DNA of 9,468 nt from CAIOSQ01 sp044359885 (lineage in GTDB: Bacteria > Pseudomonadota > Alphaproteobacteria > CACIAM-22H2), in assembly GCA_044359885.1 (NCBI GenBank), contig JBIKLI010000159.1:1-9468 (forward strand), read 5' to 3'. The notes below the pieces were generated by a model, which saw only the letters and a program-made list of their open reading frames with translations, made no database searches and had not been told where the DNA came from. Numbering within the stretch: position 1 is the first letter of the stretch; each line of letters opens with the position of its first letter. Both the position numbers and the translations under genes were made by a program. Below are positions 1-6,445 of this stretch, one piece after another.

Positions 1-570
1 CGCCGCGTTCACTTCCATCGCGCCGTCGACGGCGGCGCCGTCGAAGACCGGGCGCGCCCAGGACCGCCGGCCGGCCTGCGCGGCGTCGATCAGCAGCAGG
101 GTGTGCAGCGTCGGGAAGAGCGTGCCTGGGGGCAGTTCGATCACTTCCTCGGCCGGGTCGGTGAAGACCGCCCGGCCGCCCTTGTCGCGTCCGGCCAGGG
201 TCGCCCGGCCGCGCAATTCCTCGATCGGTTCGCCGTCGTTCAGCGTGCGCATGGTGAACCGGTAGGCGTCGCCCGCCCGGCTCTCGAAGCTGGAGAAGGA
301 AATGTCGTTTTCGACCGTGTCGCCGTCGGCGTCGAAGATCCGGAAGCGCATGCGCTGGGTCATGGTCCAGCCCTCGCAGCTTTCCTGCCAGTCGACGGTC
401 ATCGCGCCGTCGATGGCGGCGACGGCCCCGGATTTCGCTGCGCCGAGCGTCAGGACATAGGCGGCCCGATGCGGGGTGAGGACGGCCTCCTGGGCCGCCG
501 CGCCGCGCCAGGGCGACGCCAGCGCCAACAGCAGGAGTGCGGCGCCGAGGGCGTTTGCAAGACGGGTCAT
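1..570 (-). CDS. eipB: EipB-like (DUF1849) periplasmic cell-envelope integrity protein, 3' end cut by window
   Basis: The first 190 codons are present; the C-terminal part lies beyond the left edge. The start is the ATG at 570-568, with GGAGA five bases upstream on the minus strand. Residues 1-26 form a Sec signal peptide: MTR, a leucine/alanine-rich core (about 8-18), then a probable cleavage site after AAA (24-26). The mature protein begins with a TPHRAAY block (32-38), then a Cys in ESCEGW (C65), and later a proline-rich LPPGTLFPTLHTLL stretch and a PVFDGAAVDG segment. These match my memory of DUF1849, the family of Brucella EipB, a periplasmic beta-spiral protein required for envelope integrity. 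In EipB one conserved Cys near residue 69 forms a disulfide with a C-terminal Cys; C65 fits the first, and the partner would lie outside the window. The family is assigned from motif resemblance, not a search. The gene is divergent from the DUF6505-like gene. Confidence 0.8.
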   Translation of the reverse strand, partial: MTRLANALGAALLLLALASPWRGAAAQEAVLTPHRAAYVLTLGAAKSGAVAAIDGAMTVDWQESCEGWTMTQRMRFRIFDADGDTVENDISFSSFESRAGDAYRFTMRTLNDGEPIEELRGRATLAGRDKGGRAVFTDPAEEVIELPPGTLFPTLHTLLLIDAAQAGRRSWARPVFDGAAVDGAMEVNAA

Positions 571-669
571 GTGGGTCTCCGGCCGCGCGGGACAGGGCGA
601 CAGGTTACGGCGGGATCGCGATGGCGCGCGGACACGCCCTCATACATAGTCGTCCCCGGCCAGGATCCC
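571..669. promoter_or_regulatory. divergent promoter region between eipB-like and DUF6505-like genes
   Basis: This 99-bp gap separates two divergent start codons and must carry signals for both. The only AT-rich patch is around 640-650. On the plus strand, CATAGT (645-650) lies 17 bp downstream of TGGCGC (622-627) and would place a transcript start shortly before the ATG at 670. This is a weak match to sigma-70 type boxes and is only a candidate. I see no convincing promoter for the minus-strand gene and no operator-like inverted repeat. Confidence 0.25.
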
Positions 670-1119
670 ATGCCTCTTCGCCTTCCTCGCGTCGTTTCCG
701 CCCATGGCAAGGTGCCGCGCATCGCGCAGCCCGTCGCCGAACCCGGCGAATGGGCGGTCGCCGGCGCCTTCCGCTTCGCCCATCGCGATCCTGCCACGCT
801 GACCGGCCGCGAGGCCCCGGTGTTCCATGCCGCCTGGCTGGGGCTGGGAAGCTTCGCCCCGGCCTTCCATTGCGAGGTGGCGACGATCGGCGCCGACGCG
901 CTCGAGGCGGCGGCGCGCCGGCTGACCGCGCATCTGCTGGGCGCCTGGGATGCGGCGACGCCCGAGATCGCGGCGGAGATGGCGCGCGAGGAGATCGGCA
1001 TGGCGCTGGCCCTGGCCGACCATCCGCCCGGCACGCTGCTGGCGCTGCGCCGCGAATTCGGCGGACAGGGTCTGGTCGAGCGCGCCGTGGTCATCGGCCA
1101 GACGCGAGCGGCGCCCTGA
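670..1119 (+). CDS. DUF6505-like conserved hypothetical protein
   Basis: This encodes a 149-aa soluble protein with no signal peptide or membrane segment. The ATG at 670 follows AGGA (662-665). The same frame is open for a long way upstream, but that stretch runs antisense to the eipB-like gene, so the shorter start is preferred. The N-terminus (LRLPR near residues 3-7, then AEPGEWAVAGAFRFA near residues 23-37, and a DPATLTG block) resembles proteins I remember as DUF6505, found in Rhodospirillales and relatives. A second recognisable part is the ADHPPGTLLALRR stretch near residues 116-128. No catalytic motif is evident and no function is known to me. It runs into the convergent aspS with only three bases between stop codons (1120-1122), and no terminator hairpin fits there. 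The family assignment is from memory of sequence character and is moderately sure. Confidence 0.72.
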   Translation: MPLRLPRVVSAHGKVPRIAQPVAEPGEWAVAGAFRFAHRDPATLTGREAPVFHAAWLGLGSFAPAFHCEVATIGADALEAAARRLTAHLLGAWDAATPEIAAEMAREEIGMALALADHPPGTLLALRREFGGQGLVERAVVIGQTRAAP

Positions 1120-1122
1120 CCG

Positions 1123-2916
1123 TCAGCCCTTGCGCTTGTCGGCCGGCAGGTCGAGGCGGATATGCAGCTCGCGCAGCCGCGCCGGGTCGACGCCGTTGGG
1201 CGCCTGCATCAGCAGATCGACGGCCTGCTGGTTCATCGGGAAGGCGACGATCTCGCGGATGTTGGGCTCGTCGGCCAGCAGCATGACGATGCGATCGATG
1301 CCGGGCGCCGAACCGCCGTGCGGGGGCGCGCCGAACTTGAAGGCGGCCAGCATGCCGCCGAAGCGGCTCTCGACGTCCTCGCGGCGATAGCCGGCGATCG
1401 CGAAGGCCTTGTACATGATCTCCGGCAGGTGGTTGCGGATCGCCCCCGAGGACAGTTCGACGCCGTTGCAGACGATGTCGTACTGATAGGCCTTGATGGT
1501 CAGCGGGTCCCTGGTCTCCAGCGCCTCCAGCCCGCCCTGGGGCATCGAGAACGGGTTGTGGCTGAACTCGATCTGGCCGGTCTCCTCGTTCAACTCGTAC
1601 ATCGGGAAGTCGACGATCCAGCAGAAACGGAAGGCGTTCTTCTCCAGGAGGTCGAGTTCCTCGCCGAGCCGCTTGCGCGCCGCCCCGGCGAGCTTCGCGG
1701 CCGCCGCCGCCTTGCGGTCGGCGGCGAAGAACACCGCGTCGCCGTCGCCGACCCCCGCCAGTTCGCGCAGCCGCGCGAGGCGGGCGGGGTCGAGGAACTT
1801 GGCGATCGGCCCCTTCGCGGACCCGTCGGCCTCGAAGACGATGTAGCCCATGCCCGGGGCCCCCTGCTCCTGGGCCCAGGCGTTCATCTTGTCGAAGAAG
1901 CTGCGCGGACGCGACGCCGTGGCCGGCGCCGGGACGGCCCGCACGACGCCGCCTGCCGCGACGATCTTCGCGAAGACCGCGAAGCCCGAATCGGCGAAGA
2001 CCTCGCCGACATCGGCGATCACCAGCGGGTTGCGCAGATCGGGCTTGTCGACGCCGTATTTCAGCATCGCCTCGTCATAGGCGATCCGCGGGAAGGGCGG
2101 CGTCGTCACGCGGCGCTCGCCGGCGAACTCCTCGAACACGCCGGCCAGGACCGGCTCGATCGCGGCGAAGACGTCTTCCTGGGTGACGAAGCTCATCTCG
2201 AAATCGAGCTGGTAGAATTCGCCCGGGCTGCGGTCGGCGCGCGCGTCCTCGTCCCGGAAGCACGGCGCGATCTGGAAATAGCGGTCGAAGCCGGAGACCA
2301 TCAGCAGCTGCTTGAACTGCTGCGGCGCCTGCGGCAGCGCATAGAACTTGCCGGGATGCATGCGCGACGGCACCAGGAAGTCGCGTGCGCCCTCGGGGCT
2401 GGAAGAGGTCAGGATCGGGGTCTGGAACTCCATGAATCCCTGCTCGATCATGCGCCGCCGGATCGAGGCGATGACGCGAGAGCGCAGCACGATGTTGGCG
2501 TGCAGGCGTTCGGTGCGCAGGTCGAGGAATCGGTACTTGAGGCGCATCTCCTCGGGATAGTCGCCTTCCTGCGCGACCTGGAACGGCAGCATCTCGGCCG
2601 CCGACTGGAGGACGAATTCGCGCAGCTGGATCTCGACCTCCCCGGTCGCCAGCCGCGGATTTGCGGTCTCGGGCGAACGCGCCACCACCGTCCCGGTCAC
2701 GGTCACGACGCTTTCCGGCCGGACGCCTTCGGTCGCCGCGAAGATCGGGCTGGAGGTGTCGACCACGCATTGGGTGATGCCGTAATGGTCGCGCAGATCG
2801 AGGAACAGCAGATTGCCGTGGTCGCGCTTGCGGTGGACCCAGCCCGAAAGCCGGACCGTCGCGCCGACATGCGCCCGGCGCAGTTCCCCGCAGGTATGGC
2901 TTCGATAGGCATGCAT
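1123..2916 (-). CDS. aspS: aspartyl-tRNA synthetase, probably non-discriminating (Asp/Asn)
   Basis: This encodes a 597-aa class IIb cytoplasmic synthetase that charges tRNA with aspartate, at the usual length for bacterial AspRS. An OB-fold anticodon-binding domain (about 1-110; GWVHRKRDHG at 25-34) is followed by the catalytic core: YPEEMRLKYRFLDLR (120-134), motif 1 region QTPILTSSSPEGARD (165-179), the QAPQ flipping-loop block (196-199), motif 2 FRDED (220-224), a GAD-type insertion, and motif 3 GIDRI with Arg542. H33 replaces the Leu that discriminating E. coli AspRS has at its residue 30. A His here is typical of non-discriminating enzymes, which also aspartylate tRNA-Asn for GatCAB amidation; that is an inference. 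The start at 2916 has GGGAG seven bases upstream. An in-frame ATG 13 codons further upstream would overlap the likely promoter, so it was not chosen. The gene is divergent from rnd. Confidence 0.97.
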   Translation of the reverse strand: MHAYRSHTCGELRRAHVGATVRLSGWVHRKRDHGNLLFLDLRDHYGITQCVVDTSSPIFAATEGVRPESVVTVTGTVVARSPETANPRLATGEVEIQLREFVLQSAAEMLPFQVAQEGDYPEEMRLKYRFLDLRTERLHANIVLRSRVIASIRRRMIEQGFMEFQTPILTSSSPEGARDFLVPSRMHPGKFYALPQAPQQFKQLLMVSGFDRYFQIAPCFRDEDARADRSPGEFYQLDFEMSFVTQEDVFAAIEPVLAGVFEEFAGERRVTTPPFPRIAYDEAMLKYGVDKPDLRNPLVIADVGEVFADSGFAVFAKIVAAGGVVRAVPAPATASRPRSFFDKMNAWAQEQGAPGMGYIVFEADGSAKGPIAKFLDPARLARLRELAGVGDGDAVFFAADRKAAAAAKLAGAARKRLGEELDLLEKNAFRFCWIVDFPMYELNEETGQIEFSHNPFSMPQGGLEALETRDPLTIKAYQYDIVCNGVELSSGAIRNHLPEIMYKAFAIAGYRREDVESRFGGMLAAFKFGAPPHGGSAPGIDRIVMLLADEPNIREIVAFPMNQQAVDLLMQAPNGVDPARLRELHIRLDLPADKRKG

Positions 2917-2944
2917 GACCGGACTCCCGCGCCGAAACGGCGCG

Positions 2945-2975
2945 CAATGCCGCATGGCCGGGGCCACCCTGTCAA
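2945..2975 (-). promoter_or_regulatory. candidate aspS promoter with consensus -35
   Basis: On the minus strand a perfect TTGACA occupies 2975-2970, inside the 117-bp gap between the divergent aspS and rnd starts. Seventeen bases downstream lies CGGCAT, followed by TGCG, which is only a poor -10 match; alphaproteobacterial -10 elements are often degenerate. Transcription would begin around 2940, leaving an untranslated leader of roughly 25 nt that holds the GGGAG ribosome site. The -35 is seen directly; the rest is inference. Confidence 0.45.
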
Positions 2976-2993
2976 GACGGGGCGATCGGGCTC

Positions 2994-3022
2994 TGGCGCC
3001 GCGGGCCGAGTCCCAGTAGAAC
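2994..3022 (+). promoter_or_regulatory. weak candidate rnd promoter
   Basis: TAGAAC (3017-3022) matches four of six bases of a -10 element and lies 17 bp after TGGCGC (2994-2999), a weak -35. The rnd ATG follows at 3034, so a transcript from here would have a very short leader or none. This is a pattern match only. Confidence 0.2.
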
Positions 3023-3033
3023 CAAGATCTGAC

Positions 3034-4203
3034 ATGACAATGATCGCCGATTCCGATGCCCTCGCGCGGTTCTGTGCCGCCCTGTCGCGGGCGGATTTCG
3101 TCACCGTCGACACCGAATTCATGCGCGAGCGGACCTACTGGCCGCAGCTGTGCCTGATCCAGGTCGCCGGCGCCGAACAGGCGGCCACGATCGACCCGCT
3201 GGCCCCGGGGATCGATCTCGCGCCGCTGATGGAGATCCTTTTCGACCCGCGCGTGCTCAAGGTGTTCCACGCCGCGCGCCAGGATCTCGAGATCTTCTTC
3301 CACATGACCGGCAAGGTCCCGCGCCCGCTGTTCGACACCCAGGTCGCCGCCATGGTGTGCGGCTATGGCGAGGCGGCCAGCTACGAGACGCTGGCAGGCC
3401 AGCTGGCCAAGGCGCGGATCGACAAGTCCGCCCGTTTCACCGACTGGTCGCAGCGCCCGCTGTCCGATCGCCAGATCGAGTACGCGCTGGCCGACGTCAC
3501 CCATCTGCGCCAGGTCTATGTGGCCCTGGCGCGGCGGCTGACCGCCACCGGGCGCGCGTCCTGGCTGGCCGAGGAAATGTCGACGCTGCTCGATCCGGCG
3601 ACCTACCGGCTCGATCCCGAGACCGCCTGGATGCGGTTCAAGCCCAAGAACGTCAAGCCGCGCTACCTGGCGGTGCTCAAGGCCGTCGCCGCGTGGCGCG
3701 AGCGGGAGGCTCAGAAGCGCGACATCCCGCGCAACCGCATCATCCGCGACGAGAGCGTCGTCGAGATCGCCGCGCATCCGCCGCGCAGTCTCGACGAGCT
3801 GGCGCGGCTGCGCGGCATGTCGAAGGGCTTCGCCGAGGGCCGGCTCGGCGCCGACCTGCTGCAGGCGATCGAGAACGGGCTGGCGCTGCCGGCGCACGAG
3901 ATCCCCGATGTCGAGCCGGTGCCCGAACTTCCCGGCGGCCTCGGCGCGACGGTGGAACTGCTCAAGGTCCTGCTCAAGGTCAAATGCGAGGCCGCCGGGG
4001 TCGCGCAGAAGCTGATCGCGACGACCGCCGACCTGGAACAGCTGGCCGCCGCCGACGACGCCGACATCCCGGCGTTGAAGGGCTGGCGCCTGGAGCTGTT
4101 CGGGACGGCGGCGCTCGAACTCAAGCGGGGCCGGCTGGCGCTGGGGCTGGACGGGCGGCGGCTCAAGATCATCCCCGCGCCGGAAACCGCCGGCGGCGGA
4201 TGA
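3034..4203 (+). CDS. rnd: ribonuclease D (3'-5' exoribonuclease, DEDDy family)
   Basis: This encodes a 389-aa protein, close to E. coli RNase D (375 aa), which trims 3' ends of tRNA and other stable RNA precursors in the cytoplasm. The DEDDy exonuclease domain is complete: Exo I DTE with D26 and E28, Exo II HAARQDLEIF with D84, and Exo III EYALADV with Y150 and D154, at nearly the same spacing as in E. coli. It is followed by an HRDC domain (about 213-285; YLAVLKAVAAWREREA, the RNRIIRDESVVEIA region, and LRGMSKGF) and a second C-terminal helical HRDC-like region. The start is the ATG at 3034. A second in-frame ATG lies two codons later, and neither has a strong Shine-Dalgarno site (only AAGA at 3024-3027). 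The stop overlaps the start of the next gene (ATGA, 4200-4203), which indicates translational coupling. Confidence 0.96.
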   Translation: MTMIADSDALARFCAALSRADFVTVDTEFMRERTYWPQLCLIQVAGAEQAATIDPLAPGIDLAPLMEILFDPRVLKVFHAARQDLEIFFHMTGKVPRPLFDTQVAAMVCGYGEAASYETLAGQLAKARIDKSARFTDWSQRPLSDRQIEYALADVTHLRQVYVALARRLTATGRASWLAEEMSTLLDPATYRLDPETAWMRFKPKNVKPRYLAVLKAVAAWREREAQKRDIPRNRIIRDESVVEIAAHPPRSLDELARLRGMSKGFAEGRLGADLLQAIENGLALPAHEIPDVEPVPELPGGLGATVELLKVLLKVKCEAAGVAQKLIATTADLEQLAAADDADIPALKGWRLELFGTAALELKRGRLALGLDGRRLKIIPAPETAGGG

Positions 4204-4967
4204 GCGGCACGCCGCTCTATGTGCCACCCAGCGCCCTCGACCCGGTCGAGCGCGCACTGACCTATCCCTACCCGGCGCCGGACCATGATTTCGTCTACCG
4301 CGACGGGACGGCGATGCCGGTGGCGGCGATCGGCGCGGCCGAGCGCCGCGGCAGGCTGCCGGTGCTGGCGATCGGGTCCAACCGCGCGCCGGCGCAGCTG
4401 CAGCGCAAGTTCGCCGACATGCCCGAGGCCGAGATCGCGGTCGAGCGGGTGCGGCTGGCGGGCTTCGACGTCGTCCATTCGGCCCATCTGTCGGGCTACG
4501 CGGCGCTGGCCGCGACGCTGCACCCCGCACCCGGCGTGACGGTCGACATCTCGATCACGTGGCTGCCGCCGGCCCTGATGGCGCGCATGCATGCGACCGA
4601 AGGCGTCGGCACGTTCTACGACTTCGTCAGTCTCGAAGGCGTCGCGGTGCGGGCACGCGACGGGACCGTCGTCACCGACGGCGCCTTCGCCTATGTCTGC
4701 CGCCTCGGGGCGCTCGATTTCGGCGACGGCCCGCGCGGCCTCGCCGCCGTCGCGGCGAGCGGGCGCCCCTATCCGGCGCTGGACCAGATCGCAGCGCAGC
4801 GGGCCCTGGCCGCCATGCTGGGCCACGCCGGCATGCTGCCGGATTTCGTGCGCGCCAACGCCGCCGACCCGGGCTTGCGCCTGGCGCGCGAGGAGGCCCT
4901 GGCGCCGCGGCGGCTCGCCTTCGCGCACCCGGCGGCGCGCGCGGCGCGCGCAGCCCCTCCGGCCTAG
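4200..4967 (+). CDS. gamma-glutamylcyclotransferase/AIG2-like fold protein, divergent, function unknown
   Basis: This encodes a 255-aa soluble protein with no signal peptide. Its ATG lies within the ATGA that ends rnd, so it is probably co-transcribed and translationally coupled; there is no separate Shine-Dalgarno site beyond a GGCGG directly abutting the ATG. Two blocks recall the GGCT/AIG2-like superfamily. AIGSNRAPAQL (57-67) resembles the YGSN substrate loop, with Ala-Ile in place of the usual Tyr. ISITWLPPALMARMHATEGVGTFYDFV (117-143, written in part) resembles the strand-helix with the catalytic Glu, here E134, followed by Gly and a Tyr six residues later. The C-terminus is a low-complexity Ala/Arg/Pro tail. 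I do not recognise a named family. The superfamily call is an inference from these motifs; the alternative is an unrelated alphaproteobacterial hypothetical. Its stop TAG lies within the CTAG (4964-4967) shared with the convergent ppx. Confidence 0.75.
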   Translation: MSGTPLYVPPSALDPVERALTYPYPAPDHDFVYRDGTAMPVAAIGAAERRGRLPVLAIGSNRAPAQLQRKFADMPEAEIAVERVRLAGFDVVHSAHLSGYAALAATLHPAPGVTVDISITWLPPALMARMHATEGVGTFYDFVSLEGVAVRARDGTVVTDGAFAYVCRLGALDFGDGPRGLAAVAASGRPYPALDQIAAQRALAAMLGHAGMLPDFVRANAADPGLRLAREEALAPRRLAFAHPAARAARAAPPA

Positions 4968-6445
4968 CGCCGGCGCAGCCGCAGGTCCGGGCGCCGGCCG
5001 ATGGCGCGGGCGAGCGCGTCGAGACGGCGCTCCACCGCCTCGCCGATCATGTGGCGCTGGCGCGCCGGCACGGTCAGATGCACCGTGCCCTTGTCGAGAC
5101 CGAGCCGCACCGCGCGCAGGATCTCCGGCGTGCCGGCCGACAGCGTGTAGGCAAGGCGCAGCGCAAGCCCCAGCACATGGGCCTGGCGAAGACCGTTCTC
5201 GTCCAGCAGCTGCCAGGCCGGACGGGTCACCGGCCCGTCGGCCCGGCCCTCGTAGCGGGTGTGGATGGCGAGCGCGACGAAGGCGCGGCCGGCATGATCG
5301 ATGCCGGTGAACGGGATCCTGAGGACGCGCAGGAACGCGATCTCGGCGCGGTAGTCCGGATGCTCGCGCCAGGCGATGTCGGACAGCGCGCAGGCGGCCA
5401 GCCGCAGCCGCGCCTCCGCGGCGGCCGTGCGCCGGAACAGCGGCGACACCCAGGCCATCAGGCCATGGCCGTCGACCGCGAAGCGCGCCTGGGTCCGCGC
5501 GAGATCGGTGCAGGCCTCGATCAGCGGATCGCGCCGCCGCTCGGCCGGGGACAGCTTGCCGTGGATGCAGCCTTCGCGCAGGCCGGTGGCTGCGAAGACC
5601 AGCTCGGCGGGCCGCGCCTGCCTCAGCACGCGCGACAGCACGAGGGCCGCCAGCGGCAAGGTGTCGATGCGCTTGCGCGACAGGTCCGGGACCCGCTCCA
5701 GCGACTCGCGGCTGAGCCCCGCGACCAGGTCGCAGAACTCCTCGGCGCGGGCGCGCTTCAGCGTGTAGTGGTGGATCACGTGCAGCGGGTAGTCGGCCTG
5801 GGCCATGTGGACGCGCGCCAGCGCCCGCCAGGCGCCGCCGACGGCGTAGAAGCACTTGCCGCGGACCTCGCCCAGCCAGTCCAGCCTGCCGATCTGCGCG
5901 TCGATGAGTTCGCGCACCTTGTCGCGGCTTTCGATGTCGCGCAGCCGCAGCGGGCCCAGCGGCAAGGTCGCGTGCTCGCCCACCTTCGCACCGGAGATCC
6001 GCACCAGTTCGAGGCTGCCGCCGCCGAGATCGCCGGCCAGCCCGTCGGCATCGGGGATGCCCGCGGCGACGCCCAGCGCCGCCAGCCGCGCCTCGTCGGC
6101 GCCGGACAGCACCTCGATGCGCGCGCCGACGCGCGCCTGGGCGGCGCGCACGAAATCCGGACCGTTGCGCGCGTCGCGGACCGCCGCGGTAGCGATGAAG
6201 CTGAGGTCGCGAACGCCCATGGCGCGCGCCAGACCGGCAAAGCGCTGCAGGTTGTCGAGCGCCAGGGCCATGCCCGCCGGATCGAGCTCGCCGCTGCGCT
6301 GCAGGCCGCGGCCCAGCCCGCACAGGATCTTCTCGTTGAACACCGGCTGGGGCGCGCGCTTGGGCGCGTCGAAGACGACCAGACGGATCGAGTTCGACCC
6401 GATGTCGACGACCCCCACCGGCCCGCCGCGTGCGCCGGCGATCAT
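4964..6445 (-). CDS. ppx: exopolyphosphatase / GppA-family phosphatase
   Basis: This encodes a 493-aa member of the Ppx/GppA family (ASKHA fold), which hydrolyses terminal phosphates of polyphosphate and, in some members, pppGpp. VVDIGSNSIRLVVF (12-25) is the N-terminal phosphate-binding loop. ATAAVRDARNG (85-95) and SGADEARL (114-121) follow; E118 aligns with the catalytic Glu (E121) of E. coli PPX. DLGGGSLEL (139-147) is the second phosphate loop. The C-terminal half (about 310-493) is helical and fits the HD-like region of long PPX proteins. The ATG overlaps the ppk stop by four bases (ATGA, 6442-6445), so the two are an operon with coupled translation; a weak AAGG lies about ten bases upstream of the ATG. 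Sequence alone does not separate PPX from GppA. The position directly behind ppk favours polyphosphate as substrate. Confidence 0.94.
   Translation of the reverse strand: MIAGARGGPVGVVDIGSNSIRLVVFDAPKRAPQPVFNEKILCGLGRGLQRSGELDPAGMALALDNLQRFAGLARAMGVRDLSFIATAAVRDARNGPDFVRAAQARVGARIEVLSGADEARLAALGVAAGIPDADGLAGDLGGGSLELVRISGAKVGEHATLPLGPLRLRDIESRDKVRELIDAQIGRLDWLGEVRGKCFYAVGGAWRALARVHMAQADYPLHVIHHYTLKRARAEEFCDLVAGLSRESLERVPDLSRKRIDTLPLAALVLSRVLRQARPAELVFAATGLREGCIHGKLSPAERRRDPLIEACTDLARTQARFAVDGHGLMAWVSPLFRRTAAAEARLRLAACALSDIAWREHPDYRAEIAFLRVLRIPFTGIDHAGRAFVALAIHTRYEGRADGPVTRPAWQLLDENGLRQAHVLGLALRLAYTLSAGTPEILRAVRLGLDKGTVHLTVPARQRHMIGEAVERRLDALARAIGRRPDLRLRRR

Noticed and set aside
103..669. Plus-strand upstream extension of the DUF6505-like frame
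   Set aside because: It is antisense to the signal peptide and DUF1849 part of the eipB-like gene; recognisable family residues begin only after the ATG at 670.
1162..3033. Plus-strand open frame antisense to aspS, in frame with rnd
   Set aside because: The conserved protein in this frame starts at 3034. The upstream translation is the antisense of AspRS codons and matches no family.
2917..4530. Minus-strand open frame continuing upstream of aspS for more than 500 codons
   Set aside because: It runs antisense through rnd, has Arg/Gly/Pro-rich composition with no motifs, and the AspRS domain has its own start and ribosome site at 2916. GC-rich DNA leaves antisense frames open.
3711..6323. 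Minus-strand 870-codon open frame across rnd, the GGCT-like gene and ppx
   Set aside because: It is out of frame with ppx, antisense to two supported genes, and rich in Arg, Ala and Gly without motifs.
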